Assembly (NCBI GenBank): GCA_030447275.1
Contig: JAUJPF010000004.1
Location: 62,001-126,000, forward strand
Direction: 5' to 3'
DNA: 64,000 nt
From: Solirubrobacteraceae bacterium
GTDB lineage: Bacteria > Actinomycetota > Thermoleophilia > Solirubrobacterales > Solirubrobacteraceae
Shown: positions 23,924 through 32,937 of the stretch, piece after piece
Numbering within the stretch: position 1 is the stretch's first letter
Layout of the letters: each line of letters begins with the position of its first letter
Made by a program: the position numbers and the translations under genes
Notes under the pieces: generated by a model
What the model was told of the DNA's origin: nothing
The model's input: only the letters and a program-made list of their open reading frames with translations
Database searches by the model: none

Positions 23924-25042
23924 GTGCGCCTCCGCGTCCTGATCGCCTGCGTGCTCGCGCCCGCCGTCCTGTGGGCGCTGCTGCCCCTGCCCTCGAGCGG
24001 GCAGAAGCTCCAGGCCAAGATCGACCGCGCCCGCGACCAGGTCGAGCGCAAGAAGGGCACCGAGCGCGTCCTGTCGACCGACATCGCTGCCTACTCGCGC
24101 AAGATCGACGGGCTCGAGGCGCGCCAGTCGCGGATCCAGGCCGACCTCGACGCCAAGACCGCCGAGCTCGTCAGCCTCCAGGACCGGCTGCGCGACGAAC
24201 GGGCTCGGCTGACGCGCCTGCGCGAGCGCCTTCAGCAATCCCGCACGCAACTCGCGCGGCGGCTCGTCGAGATCTACAAGGCCGACAAGCCGGACGCCCT
24301 CAGCGTCGTCCTGAACTCCGACGGGTTCGTCGACCTGCTGGAGCGCGGCGAGTTCATCCAGCGCATCGCCGAGAACGACCGCGAGATCGTCCTTGGCGTC
24401 CGCTCCGCGAAGTCGGAGTCGGAGCGCACCGAGGCGAAGCTCGACCGCCTCGAGCGCCGTCAGCAGCGGGTCACGGCGATCGTGCTTCAGCGCCGCAACG
24501 AGGTGGCGCAGGTCAAGACCGAGCTGATCGGCGTGCGCCAGGGCAAGCAGAACGCGCTCGGCGCGGTCCGCGAGCAGCGCCACGAGATCGAGGAGGACCT
24601 CGAGGCGATGGAGGCCGAGCAGGCCAAGATCCAGGCGCAGCTCTCGGGCGTGCCGGCGGGCCCGGTCCGGCAGGGCTCCGGCGCGCTGATCTGGCCGGTC
24701 AACGGGGCGTTCACGTCGCCGTTCGGCATGCGTTGGGGCCGGCTGCACGCGGGCATCGACATCGCCGCGGCGGAGGGCACGCCGATCCGCGCAGCGGACT
24801 CCGGCCGCGTCGTGCTGCTCGGCTGGACCGGCGGCTACGGGAACTACACGTGCGTCCAGCACGGCGGCGCGCTCAGCACCTGCTACGCCCACCAGTCGCG
24901 CTACGGCACGTCGATGGGCGCCAGCGTCGGCAAGGGCCAGGTCATCGGCTACGTGGGCAACACCGGCCACTCCTTCGGCGCGCACCTCCACTTCGAGACG
25001 CGCAGCAACGGGTCGCCGGTCGACCCGATGGGCTACCTGTAG
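23924..25042 (+). CDS. secreted coiled-coil M23 endopeptidase (EnvC-like)
   Basis: 372 residues: signal peptide (about 1-26), coiled coil to about residue 245, then a LytM/M23 domain with F-G-M-R-W-G-R-L-H-A-G-I-D (zinc histidine and aspartate) and G-A-H-L-H-F-E (catalytic H-x-H). All active-site residues are present, so it may cut peptidoglycan cross-bridges directly rather than act only as an activator. Its TAG stop overlaps the -10-like box of lgt. Confidence 0.9.
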   Translation: MRLRVLIACVLAPAVLWALLPLPSSGQKLQAKIDRARDQVERKKGTERVLSTDIAAYSRKIDGLEARQSRIQADLDAKTAELVSLQDRLRDERARLTRLRERLQQSRTQLARRLVEIYKADKPDALSVVLNSDGFVDLLERGEFIQRIAENDREIVLGVRSAKSESERTEAKLDRLERRQQRVTAIVLQRRNEVAQVKTELIGVRQGKQNALGAVREQRHEIEEDLEAMEAEQAKIQAQLSGVPAGPVRQGSGALIWPVNGAFTSPFGMRWGRLHAGIDIAAAEGTPIRAADSGRVVLLGWTGGYGNYTCVQHGGALSTCYAHQSRYGTSMGASVGKGQVIGYVGNTGHSFGAHLHFETRSNGSPVDPMGYL

Positions 25043-25045
25043 CCT
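25040..25045 (+). promoter_or_regulatory. TAGCCT -10-like hexamer before lgt
   Basis: TAGCCT starts in the stop codon of the M23 gene and ends 7 bases before the lgt GTG. It may be a secondary promoter, or a chance product of the stop codon. Confidence 0.3.
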
Positions 25046-25052
25046 CGGGTGG

Positions 25053-25820
25053 GTGCTCCCCGAGATCGACGTCTTCGGCCTCGAGCTGAAGACCTTCGGC
25101 ATCTTCTTCGCGCTGAACTTCGTCGCCTGGGGCGCGATGGCCGCGCGGCGCTTCCGCGAGCTCGACCGCTCGCCCGACCTGGCGTACGAGCTGGTCTTCG
25201 CCGCGCTGGGCGGCGGGCTGGTCGGCGCGAAGCTCTACTGGGCGGTCGACAACGGGGAGTTCACGCTCTCCGGCCTGCTCGGCGGCTCCGGGCTGACGTG
25301 GTACGGCGGCCTCATCGGCGGCGCGATCGTCGTCATCGCGTGGGCGAAGTGGCGCGGCGTCTTCACCGCGCGGCTGCTCGACATCGCGGGGATCGGCCTG
25401 CCGCTCGGGTACGCGGTCGGGCGGATCGGCTGCCAGATCTCCGGCGACGGCGACTACGGCGAGCCGTCGGACCTGCCGTGGGCGATGGCCTATCCCGACG
25501 GCGTCGTCCCGACGACCGAGGAGGTCCACCCGACGCCGCTGTACGAGGCGGCGTCGATGGGCCTGCTCGCGTGGCTGCTGTGGCGGGCACGCGACGCGGT
25601 GCGTCCCGGCGCGCTGTTCGCGATCTACCTCGTCGTCGGCGGGGCGGAGCGCTTCCTCGTCGAGTTCGTGCGCCGCAACGAGCCGGCGGCGCTCGGGATG
25701 ACCCAGGCGCAGTTCCTCTCGCTGGCCATGGTCGCGGGCGGGATCGTCGCGCTCGTGCTGCTGCAGCGCCGCGGCGGGATCACGCTCGGCCGCCCAGCGC
25801 CTCGATCGGCGACCGCCTGA
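25053..25820 (+). CDS. lgt: prolipoprotein diacylglyceryl transferase
   Basis: 255 residues, about seven membrane helices. The signature G-R-I-G-C-Q-I-S-G-D-G-D-Y-G near residue 127 carries the phosphatidylglycerol-binding arginine, and L-T-W-Y-G-G and R-F-L-V-E-F-V-R are conserved. It attaches the lipid to the lipobox cysteine of prelipoproteins such as those at 13.8, 37.2 and 39.6 kb. Its last 41 bases overlap the convergent metal permease gene. Confidence 0.93.
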   Translation: MLPEIDVFGLELKTFGIFFALNFVAWGAMAARRFRELDRSPDLAYELVFAALGGGLVGAKLYWAVDNGEFTLSGLLGGSGLTWYGGLIGGAIVVIAWAKWRGVFTARLLDIAGIGLPLGYAVGRIGCQISGDGDYGEPSDLPWAMAYPDGVVPTTEEVHPTPLYEAASMGLLAWLLWRARDAVRPGALFAIYLVVGGAERFLVEFVRRNEPAALGMTQAQFLSLAMVAGGIVALVLLQRRGGITLGRPAPRSATA

Positions 25821-26586
25821 CGCGGTCTCCGCCGCCGCCGCTCGCCAGCAGCGCGACGACGGCGACGAGGACGAGGACGATCGCGACCGACGCGCCCGCC
25901 GCGGTGCCGAGCCGGTCGGAGGCGAGCACGCCGAGCGCACCGCTCCCCGCGCCCATCGCCGCCGCCGCGAGGAGCTGGGCGCGCAGGCTTGGCAGCGGCC
26001 GCACCGCCACCCCCGGCGCGACGAGCAGCGCGAGCACGAGCAGGTTCCCCAGCCCCTGGACGGCGACGACGATCGCGGCGCCGAGCAGGACGAGCAGCGC
26101 CGCCTGCACGCGGGCGGGGCGGGTTTCGGGGAGCGGCGCGAACGCGGCCGCGGTCAGCGGGCGGTGGCCGGCGGCGAGCAGCAGCGCCACGCTGCCGGCG
26201 AGGACCGCGGCGGCCACGAGGTCTGAGTCGGTGACGCCGAGCAGGTCGCCGAAGAGCAGGTCGGCGAGCGGCGTCTCGCTGTCGAGCGCGAGCAGCGCGC
26301 CGAGCCCGAAGAGCGCGGTGACGGTGACGGCGATCGCCACGTCGCCGCCGATCCGCCGGTCGCGCGCAGCGAGCGCGACGAGCAGGCCGGCGGCGACCAC
26401 CCCGCCCGCGCCGCCGAGCAGGAGGGGCGCGCCGGCGGCGGCGGCCAGCGCGAGGCCCGGCAGCATCGCGTGGGCGAGCGACTCGGCCGCGTACGCCTGC
26501 CGGTAGGCGAGCAGCCACACGCTGAGCGGCCCGCAGGCGAGGCCGAGCAGGACGGCCTCGAGCAGGGCGCGGTCGAGGATCGTCAT
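25780..26586 (-). CDS. metal ABC transporter permease (ABC-3 family)
   Basis: 268 residues with about eight hydrophobic helices and the ABC-3 features E-S-L-A-H-A-M-L-P-G near the start and G-L-G-N-L-L-V-L-A-L-L-V-A-P-G late. Imports Zn, Mn or Fe as part of a ZnuBC/MntBC-like complex. ATG at 26586 overlaps the TGA of the ATPase by one base. Third gene of the operon. No solute-binding protein is next to it. Confidence 0.85.
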   Translation of the reverse strand: MTILDRALLEAVLLGLACGPLSVWLLAYRQAYAAESLAHAMLPGLALAAAAGAPLLLGGAGGVVAAGLLVALAARDRRIGGDVAIAVTVTALFGLGALLALDSETPLADLLFGDLLGVTDSDLVAAAVLAGSVALLLAAGHRPLTAAAFAPLPETRPARVQAALLVLLGAAIVVAVQGLGNLLVLALLVAPGVAVRPLPSLRAQLLAAAAMGAGSGALGVLASDRLGTAAGASVAIVLVLVAVVALLASGGGGDRVRRSPIEALGGRA

Positions 26587-27323
26587 CAGTGGTCGTGGTG
26601 CTGGATCGTCAACCCCATGCGCGGCTCGCGAAGCACGACGAGCTCGTCGCCGTACGTCGCGGCGAGCGTCGGCGCGGTCAGCGTGTCCTCCGGCGTCCCG
26701 AACGCGATCTGCCGGCGGTTGAGGCACAGGACGCGGTCCCAGCGCCGCGACTGCTCGACGTCGTGGGAGGCGATCAGCAGCGTTCGCCCTTCGCCGGCCA
26801 GCTCGTCGAGGACGGCGAGGATGCGCTCCTCGCTCGCGCGGTCGACGCCGGCGAACGGCTCGTCGAGCAGGAGCACGCGCGCGTCCTGCACGATCGCGCG
26901 GGCGATCGCCACGCGGCGCCGCTGGCCCCCGGAGAGCGACCCGAACGCGTCGCGCGCCCGGTCGGCGAGCCCGACGCGCGCGAGCGCCTCGCGCGCGGCC
27001 TCGCGGTCGGCGCGGGCGATCCGCCGCCACCACGGCGTCCGCCCGTAGGCGCCCATGAGCGCGACGTCGAGCGCGGAGACCGGGAAGTCGAGGCGGGCCT
27101 GGTCGTGCTGGGGGACCGAGGCGAGCGTGCCGTCGACCGCGAACGTCCCGTGCGCGGCCGCCAGCTCGCCGAGCAGCGTGCGGAACAGCGTCGTCTTGCC
27201 GCCGCCGTTCGGCGCGAGGACGGCGACGGTCTGGCCGGCTTCGGCCGCGAACTCGACGTCGCGCAGCACGGGCTCGTCGGCGCGGTAGCCGGCGGCCAGG
27301 TGCTCGGCGCGGACGGCGCTCAT
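26586..27323 (-). CDS. metal ABC transporter ATP-binding protein
   Basis: 245 residues with Walker A as A-P-N-G-G-G-K-T-T (one more Gly in place of the usual Ser/Ala), Q-loop P-Q-H, signature L-S-G-G-Q-R-R-R-V, Walker [13 protein letters not shown], and switch H in IASHDVE. The C-terminal H-H-D-H could bind metal. Overlaps the first permease by 4 bases. Confidence 0.9.
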   Translation of the reverse strand: MSAVRAEHLAAGYRADEPVLRDVEFAAEAGQTVAVLAPNGGGKTTLFRTLLGELAAAHGTFAVDGTLASVPQHDQARLDFPVSALDVALMGAYGRTPWWRRIARADREAAREALARVGLADRARDAFGSLSGGQRRRVAIARAIVQDARVLLLDEPFAGVDRASEERILAVLDELAGEGRTLLIASHDVEQSRRWDRVLCLNRRQIAFGTPEDTLTAPTLAATYGDELVVLREPRMGLTIQHHDH

Positions 27324-28123
27324 CGGCGGGCCACCGCGGCGACCGCGAACGCCCCGCCCGCCAGGACGGCGACCGCCGGGCCGGGCGGCAGGTCGAGGTG
27401 GTAGGCGAGCAGCAGCCCGCCCGCGCCCTCGGCGAGCGCGAGCGCGACGGCGAGCAGCTGGATCTCGCGCACGCTGCGCCCGAGCAGCCGCGCGGTGGCG
27501 GCGGGCACGACGAGGAGCGTCCCGACGAGCAGGGCTCCGACGGCGGGGAGGACGGCGACGACGGCGAGCGCGATCACGAGCAGCAGCGCGGCGTCGCCCG
27601 CGCCGGCGCGGACGCCGAGCGGGCGGGCGCCGCCGGGGTCGAAGCCGGTGGCCAGCCACGCGCGGCCGAGGACAGCGGTCGCGGCAAGCGCCACGGCCGC
27701 CACCACGGCCGAGACGGCGAGGTCGGCGTCGTCGAGGCCGAGCAGCGTCCCGAACAGCAGCCGGTCGACGCCGGCGCCCGCCTCGTAGACGTCGCTGGCC
27801 AGGATCGTGCCGCCGGCGAGCGCGCCGACGAGCAGCAGCCCGGTCGCCGCGTCGGGGGCGACGCGCGCGCGGCGCACGAGCGCCGACAGCCCGCCCGCGT
27901 AGACGAGCCCGGCGCCGAACGCCGCGAGCTGGGCCGGGATGCCCCACGGCCCGGCGACGACGAGGCCGGGGAACGTCGCCGACCCCGCGGCATGCGTGAA
28001 GAACGCCAGCCGGCGCAGGACGATCCACGTGCCGAGCAGCCCGGCGGGGACGGCGAGCAGCGCGACCTCGAGCAGCGCCCGCTGCATGAACTCGGCCTGG
28101 AGCGGGTCGGTGAGCCACGCCAT
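27320..28123 (-). CDS. metal ABC transporter permease (ABC-3 family), second copy
   Basis: 267 residues, about eight membrane helices, with the [13 protein letters not shown] block near residue 41, counterpart of the S-L-A-H-A-x-x-P-G motif in the partner permease. Two non-identical permeases with one ATPase suggest a heterodimeric channel. TAGCCT ends 9 bases before the ATG at 28123, and a Fur/Zur-like palindrome lies just upstream of it. Confidence 0.85.
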   Translation of the reverse strand: MAWLTDPLQAEFMQRALLEVALLAVPAGLLGTWIVLRRLAFFTHAAGSATFPGLVVAGPWGIPAQLAAFGAGLVYAGGLSALVRRARVAPDAATGLLLVGALAGGTILASDVYEAGAGVDRLLFGTLLGLDDADLAVSAVVAAVALAATAVLGRAWLATGFDPGGARPLGVRAGAGDAALLLVIALAVVAVLPAVGALLVGTLLVVPAATARLLGRSVREIQLLAVALALAEGAGGLLLAYHLDLPPGPAVAVLAGGAFAVAAVARR

Positions 28124-28132
28124 CGGCCGCCG

Positions 28133-28138
28133 AGGCTA
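28133..28138 (-). promoter_or_regulatory. TAGCCT -10-like hexamer of the metal transporter operon
   Basis: Read on the minus strand, TAGCCT is 9 bases before the ATG at 28123. The palindrome at 28141-28153 begins 3 bases upstream of it, in the -35/-10 spacer, where a repressor would block polymerase. Confidence 0.45.
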
Positions 28139-28140
28139 GC

Positions 28141-28153
28141 GAGAACGGTTCTC
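28141..28153. promoter_or_regulatory. Fur/Zur-like operator GAGAAC-G-GTTCTC
   Basis: Perfect 13-base palindrome. On the minus strand the context reads TGAGAACCGTTCTCG, close to the 7-1-7 layout of actinobacterial Fur/Zur/Mur boxes. It lies between divergent metG and the metal transporter operon. Metal-dependent repression of the transporter is inferred. Confidence 0.55.
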
Positions 28154-28167
28154 ATCGGGGCCCGTCG

Positions 28168-28173
28168 TAGTCT
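28168..28173 (+). promoter_or_regulatory. TAGTCT -10-like hexamer before metG
   Basis: TAGTCT ends 7 bases before the CTG at 28181, where homology of methionyl-tRNA synthetase begins; it supports a leaderless start there. Confidence 0.4.
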
Positions 28174-28180
28174 CCCCGGC

Positions 28181-29857
28181 CTGCCGCGGCACCTCATCAC
28201 CAGCGCGCTCCCGTACATCAACGGCGTCAAGCATCTCGGGAACCTCGTCGGGTCGATGCTGCCGGCCGACGTGTACGCGCGCTTCCTCCGCGCGCGGGGC
28301 GAGGAGGTGCTCTACGTCTGCGCGACCGACGAGCACGGGACGCCGGCGGAGCTCGCCGCCGCGGAGGCCGGCCTCGACGTCGCGGAGTTCTGCCGCGAGC
28401 AGCACGCGGTGCAGACCGACCTCGGCGCGCGCTTCGGGCTGAGCTTCGACGTCTTCGGCCGCAGCTCGTCGCCGCAGAACCGCGAGCTGACCCAGCACTT
28501 CGGCCGCGTGCTCGACGAGCAGGGGTTCGTCGAGGAGCGGGTCACGCGGCAGATGTACTCCCTGGCCGACGAGCGCTTCCTGCCCGACCGCTACATCATC
28601 GGGACGTGTCCGATCTGCGCGTACCCGCGGGCCCGCGGCGACCAGTGCGAGAACTGCACGAACCTGCTCGACCCGACCGAGCTCATCGAGCCGCGGTCGG
28701 CGATCAGCGGCAGCACCGACCTCGAGGTCCGCGAGAGCCGCCACCTCTTCCTCCTCCAGTCCCGATTGACGAACGAGCTGCGCAGCTGGTTGTCGGTCAA
28801 GGACGACTGGCCCGTGCTGTCGCGCTCGATCGGCCTGAAGTGGCTCGACGAGGGGCTCGAGGACCGCGGCATCACCCGCGATCTGGCCTGGGGCGTGCCC
28901 GTCGACCGGCCGGGGTTCGAGGGGAAGGTCTACTACGTCTGGTTCGACGCCCCGATCGAGTACATCGCGGCGACGAAGGAGTGGGCCGACGCCCGCGGCG
29001 AGGGCGACGCGTGGCGGTCGTGGTGGTACGAGGCCGACGACGTCCGCTACGTGCAGTTCATGGCCAAGGACAACGTCCCGTTCCACACGATCGGCTTCCC
29101 GTGCACGCTGATCGGCTCGCGCGAGCCGTGGCACCTCGTCGACTACGTCAAGTCGTTCAACTGGCTGACCTACTACGGCGGGAAGTTCTCGACGACGCAG
29201 GGCGTCGGCGTCTTCATGGACGACGCGCTCGAGCTGCTGCCCGCCGACCTGTGGCGCTACTACCTGATGGCCAACGCGCCGGAGTCCGACGACGCGAGCT
29301 TCTCCTGGGAGACGTTCCAGGTGGCGGTCAACAAGGACCTCGCCGACACGCTCGGCAACTTCGTCAACCGCTCGCTGAGCTTCACCGCCAAGCGCTTCGG
29401 CGACGCGGTGCCCGCAGGCGGGGAGGACGGCGATTCGGAGCGCGAGCTGAAGGCGGCGCTCGACGAGGCGATCGCGAGCTATACCGCGCTGCTGGGCGGG
29501 ATGGAGTTCCGCAAGGCGACCCAGGCGCTGCGCGGCATCTGGACGCTGGGCAACACGTACTTCGACCGCAAGGCGCCGTGGGCGTCGATCAAGGTCGACG
29601 CCGACGCGACCGCGGTGACGCTGCGCACCGCGATCAACCTGATCGCGCTGTTCGCGCGGCTGGCAGAGCCGATCCTCCCGTTCACCTCGCGGGCGCTGCT
29701 CGAGGCGCTCGGCCTCGACCCGGAGCCCTCGTGGCCGGCCGAGTTCGACCCGGCGGCGCTGCCTGCCGGCGCGCCGTTCACCGTGCCGCCGGTCCTCTTC
29801 GGGAAGATCGACGACGCCGACGTCGCCGGCTGGCGCGAGCGCTTCGGCGCGGGCTAG
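28181..29857 (+). CDS. metG: methionyl-tRNA synthetase
   Basis: About 558 residues. The class I HIGH-type motif is K-H-L-G-N-L-V-G, a zinc knuckle follows ([17 protein letters not shown]), and the second signature is K-F-S-T-T-Q-G instead of K-M-S-K-S, as in the KFST-type forms of the enzyme. Protein homology starts at [11 protein letters not shown]; the codon before it is CTG (28181), no ATG/GTG/TTG lies near, and a TAGTCT box ends 7 bases upstream. So a CTG start, or a base error in the start codon, is likely. Divergent from the metal transporter operon. Confidence 0.92.
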   Translation: MPRHLITSALPYINGVKHLGNLVGSMLPADVYARFLRARGEEVLYVCATDEHGTPAELAAAEAGLDVAEFCREQHAVQTDLGARFGLSFDVFGRSSSPQNRELTQHFGRVLDEQGFVEERVTRQMYSLADERFLPDRYIIGTCPICAYPRARGDQCENCTNLLDPTELIEPRSAISGSTDLEVRESRHLFLLQSRLTNELRSWLSVKDDWPVLSRSIGLKWLDEGLEDRGITRDLAWGVPVDRPGFEGKVYYVWFDAPIEYIAATKEWADARGEGDAWRSWWYEADDVRYVQFMAKDNVPFHTIGFPCTLIGSREPWHLVDYVKSFNWLTYYGGKFSTTQGVGVFMDDALELLPADLWRYYLMANAPESDDASFSWETFQVAVNKDLADTLGNFVNRSLSFTAKRFGDAVPAGGEDGDSERELKAALDEAIASYTALLGGMEFRKATQALRGIWTLGNTYFDRKAPWASIKVDADATAVTLRTAINLIALFARLAEPILPFTSRALLEALGLDPEPSWPAEFDPAALPAGAPFTVPPVLFGKIDDADVAGWRERFGAG

Positions 29858-29868
29858 CTTTCCTGCCT

Positions 29869-30060
29869 TCAGACGTGGTGAACGCGGCTGATGGGTGGCC
29901 GGTCGCCGAGTGAGGTGTGTGGCCGGCGGCGGTTGTAGTAGCGCAGAAAGGATGTCAGGGCGCGGTCGCGGGCGTGGCTGGTGGGCCATTCGCGCGAGCG
30001 CGCCCATTCGTCGTCGAGGGTCTGGTTGAAGCGCTCGAGCTTGCCGTTCCAGCGCGTCGA
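29869..30060 (-). pseudogene. IS481-type transposase C-terminal remnant
   Basis: About 63 codons reading W-N-G-K-L-E-R-F-N-Q-T-L-D-D-E-W then Y-Y-N-R-R-R-P-H-T-S-L-G-D-R-P-P-I-S-R-V, the end of an integrase-core (DDE) transposase of the IS481 type, including the last catalytic glutamate region. Upstream of 30060 the similarity stops and the frame meets a stop codon within 22 codons. The N-terminal two thirds, including the first two catalytic residues, are absent, so it is dead. It sits directly behind metG. Confidence 0.75.
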
Positions 30061-30472
30061 GACACAGCTATCGGTTCTGCCTCAAAGCAGGAGCGGCCGG
30101 GGATCCGCGCTCAGAGAAACGAGGGGACGCGCGTGCCCGCTCAGGGTTGGGACGTGAACGTCGGGCGCGGGCCCTTCACGGCGATCGCGTCGGCCGCCGG
30201 GGGTTCCGATCGACGTTGACGTCGCCACGGCGCGCCCGCGGCGCTTGTGCTTCCATGCGAGGCAGGAGGGTTCGGCCGCGCTTTCGCTGCTGCCGCAAGC
30301 GCGAGCGGGCGCCGAAGTCGGCAACGGCGCGGTTTCGATTCGCGCGGCGCAACGCTCGCGGTCTTCGTCCGAAGCGAAGGGCCGCCGCCGCGAACGCCAC
30401 CGTCGAGTTTGTCGGCCCTGCGCAGACAAAGGCGACGCTCGCGATGGGCCCCGAACTGAGTCAGCCCGCGAT
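30061..30472. other. gene-poor stretch next to the IS481 remnant
   Basis: No convincing gene in about 410 bases. Open frames on both strands have Arg/Ser-rich, shadow-like translations. The stretch is presumably flanking DNA of the decayed insertion element. I see no inverted repeat pair or RNA gene. Confidence 0.5.
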
Positions 30473-30742
30473 CTATCCGCGGTGCAGGTCCGCCTGCTGA
30501 CGCGCGAACTCCGCGATCCGCGCGCGTTCCGCGGCATCGATCGCCTCGACAGACGCGCCACTATCGAAATGTGTGAGGACGGCCCCGGCCAGTTCGTGCA
30601 AGTGCTCGGGGTTGAGAGGGAGGTCCCACTCATGCACGTAGGGCAAGAGCGCAGCCACGGCTCGCTCCATCTGTTCGGGCGTCGGTTCCACAGTCGCAGT
30701 ATCGACGACCCGCGCTCTGGCGGCTCGCGCTTTTCCATGCAA
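30473..30742 (-). CDS. hypothetical protein, 89 aa
   Basis: A mainly helical, acidic protein (V-E-P-T-P-E-Q-M-E-R-A-V-A-A-L-L-P-Y, then L-N-P-E-H-L-H-E-L-A-G-A-V-L-T-H-F). No known motif, signal or membrane segment. The amino acid pattern is convincingly protein-like in contrast to the other frames here. It lies behind the Pro-rich peptide and hydrolase on the same strand. Function unknown. Confidence 0.55.
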   Translation of the reverse strand: MHGKARAARARVVDTATVEPTPEQMERAVAALLPYVHEWDLPLNPEHLHELAGAVLTHFDSGASVEAIDAAERARIAEFARQQADLHRG

Positions 30743-30784
30743 GGCAGCAGCGAGAGTTTCGCCAGCCGTTTCGCTCAGAATCGC

Positions 30785-30952
30785 CTAGGCCGGCGGCGCG
30801 TCCTCGGCCCCGCCGGGCGGGGCCACCGGAGGCTCCTCCAGCGAGCGCGGGTTGCGCTCGTCGGGGTGGGCGCTCGGCGGCGGCGCGTGCGGCGGCTCGG
30901 GGCCGGGGCCGTCGGGGTCGGCGGGCTGCGGTCGTCTCGGCTCGTCGGTCAT
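30785..30952 (-). CDS. Pro-rich small protein, 55 aa
   Basis: From an ATG at 30952 that overlaps the TGA of the hydrolase gene (ATGA), a 55-residue frame encodes a disordered Pro/Glu/Asp-rich peptide ending in G-G-A-E-D-A-P-P-A before TAG. The overlap and sensible ending support translation. No function can be assigned. Confidence 0.5.
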   Translation of the reverse strand: MTDEPRRPQPADPDGPGPEPPHAPPPSAHPDERNPRSLEEPPVAPPGGAEDAPPA

Positions 30953-31665
30953 GGCGCCTCTCCTACCCGCAGGTCGAGCGCCCGGTCGAGGAACCGCACC
31001 GCGAACGCCTGGTACTCCTCGTCGTGCTGGATCGAGCGGTGGTGGCCGCCGGGGGCTTCGACGTAGCGGCTGCCGGGCGCGATGGCGTGCAGGGCGCGGG
31101 AGTGCTCGACCGGCACGGTTTCGTCGCCCTCGGCGTGGAGGAGCAGCAGGCGCTCGCCGAGCCCGCGCGCCGCGACCTCGAGATCGACGTGGGCGAGGAC
31201 GAGCGCGAGCCCGTCGGCGTCGGCGCGGAACGCAAAGCGCTGCTCGCGCAGCCCCTGGAGCAGGAGGCGCGGCGTCGCCGGGCAGATGGCGACCACCGCG
31301 GAGGCGCCGACGCGCTCGGCGGCGGCGAGCACGAGCCAGCCGCCCATCGACGAGCCCCGCAGTCCGACGGGTCCTTCGGGGAGCAGCCCGGCGATCGTCA
31401 CGACGTCGTCGAGCGCGCCGGCCCCAAGCGCTCCCTCGCTCTCGCCGTGGCCGCGGACGTCGAAGCAGACCGCCGCCATCCCCACCGCACGCAGCTTGCG
31501 CGCGAAGTCGTAGTGGCTCTCCTTGACGGAGTCGGCGCCGTGGACGATCACGACGCCGCCGGTCGCCGGCTCTTCGCGCGGGGTGAACAGCGCGTAGGCC
31601 AGGCCGTCGCGCCGCCCGAGCTCGGGCGGGTCGTGCGAGACGGTGCGCCAGGTTCCTGAGGGCAT
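30949..31665 (-). CDS. alpha/beta hydrolase
   Basis: 238 residues with the alpha/beta hydrolase fold: V-V-I-V-H-G-A-D-S (oxyanion region), V-C-F-D-V-R-G-H-G-E-S, nucleophile serine in G-S-S-M-G-G, aspartate in L-H-A-E-G-D-E-T-V-P and histidine in G-G-H-H-R-S. Probably an esterase or acyl hydrolase. Its ATG is separated from the divergent lysA start by 15 bases. Confidence 0.88.
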   Translation of the reverse strand: MPSGTWRTVSHDPPELGRRDGLAYALFTPREEPATGGVVIVHGADSVKESHYDFARKLRAVGMAAVCFDVRGHGESEGALGAGALDDVVTIAGLLPEGPVGLRGSSMGGWLVLAAAERVGASAVVAICPATPRLLLQGLREQRFAFRADADGLALVLAHVDLEVAARGLGERLLLLHAEGDETVPVEHSRALHAIAPGSRYVEAPGGHHRSIQHDEEYQAFAVRFLDRALDLRVGEAP

Positions 31666-31680
31666 ACTCTCTTCGCCGCC

Positions 31681-32937
31681 GTGGCCACCACGACCCAGCA
31701 GCTCTCGCACGTCTACCCGATCGGCTCGTACCTGGACGAGCGCGGTCGCCTGCACGTGGGCGGCTGCGACGTCCTGGAGCTGGCGCGCGAGTACGGGACG
31801 CCCGCCTACATCGTCGACGAGGACGACCTGCGCCAACGCGCCCGCGGGTTCAAGGAGGCCTTCGCGGCGCTGCACGACCGCGTCGAGCTCGTCTTCGCCA
31901 CCAAGGCGTTCCCGTGCACCGCCGTGCTGCGGCTCTTCGCCGAGGAGGGCTTCGGCTGCGACGTCGCCAGCGGCGGCGAGCTGGCCCTGGCGCTGCGGGC
32001 CGGCGTCGACCCGGCGCGGATCCACCTCCACGGCAACGCGAAGAGCGACGAGGAGATCGCCGAGGCCCTCGCGGCGGGGATCGGCGACGTGGTCATCGAC
32101 AACTTCGACGACGTCGAGAAGCTCGAGCGGCTGGCCACGGGCACGCAGACGGTGCAGATCCGCATCACGCCCGACGTGGCCGGCGACACCCACGCCGCGA
32201 TCTCGACCGGCCAGGCCGACTCGAAGTTCGGCTTCGGGCTCGACGACGCGCGCGCCGCCATCGAGCGCATCGAGCGCTCCCGCAACCTCGAGCTGACGGG
32301 CCTGCACGCGCACATCGGCTCGCAGCTCTTGGCCCTCCAGCCCTTCCGCCTGGCCGTCGCGGCGATGGCGTCGCTCGGGCACTTCACGACGGTCAACCTC
32401 GGCGGCGGGCTCGGCGTCGCCTACACGCGCGAGCAGGAGCCGCCGCGGGTGGCCGACTACGCGCGCGCCAAGGTCGAGGCGGTGCACGAGCACTTCGGCG
32501 CCGACGTGACGATCATGGACGAGCCCGGCCGCGCGCTCGTCGGCAACGGCTGCGTGACGATCTACACCGTCCAGTCGGTCAAGCGCAACGTCTCGACGTG
32601 GGTCGGCGTCGACGGCGGCATGTCCGACAACCTGCGGCCGATGCTCTACGGCGCGCGCTACGAGGCCGCCGTCGCCGACCGCTTCGGCCACGGCACGCAC
32701 CGCCACCTCGTCGGCAAGCACTGCGAGTCCGGCGACGTGCTCATCACGCTCGCCGACCTCCGCGACCCGCAGCCCGGTGACGTCGTGGTCACGCCCGCCA
32801 CCGGCGGCTACGGCCACTCGATGGCCAACAACTACAACGGGCAGCCGCGCCCGGTGATCTTCTGCTCCGGCGGCGACGCCCGCGTCGTCGTGCGCCGCGA
32901 GACCTACGCGGACCTGCTGGCGCGGGACGAGGCGTGA
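31681..32937 (+). CDS. lysA: diaminopimelate decarboxylase
   Basis: 418 residues, PLP-dependent alanine-racemase fold. K75 in F-A-T-K-A-F binds PLP; H-I-G-S-Q, the glycine loop G-G-G-L-G-V-A-Y and C-E-S-G-D (active-site cysteine from the second subunit) are intact. Makes lysine from meso-diaminopimelate. GTG start with no ribosome site; TACTCT ends 10 bases upstream. First gene of lysA-hom-thrC-thrB; the TGA overlaps the hom GTG. Confidence 0.94.
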   Translation: MATTTQQLSHVYPIGSYLDERGRLHVGGCDVLELAREYGTPAYIVDEDDLRQRARGFKEAFAALHDRVELVFATKAFPCTAVLRLFAEEGFGCDVASGGELALALRAGVDPARIHLHGNAKSDEEIAEALAAGIGDVVIDNFDDVEKLERLATGTQTVQIRITPDVAGDTHAAISTGQADSKFGFGLDDARAAIERIERSRNLELTGLHAHIGSQLLALQPFRLAVAAMASLGHFTTVNLGGGLGVAYTREQEPPRVADYARAKVEAVHEHFGADVTIMDEPGRALVGNGCVTIYTVQSVKRNVSTWVGVDGGMSDNLRPMLYGARYEAAVADRFGHGTHRHLVGKHCESGDVLITLADLRDPQPGDVVVTPATGGYGHSMANNYNGQPRPVIFCSGGDARVVVRRETYADLLARDEA

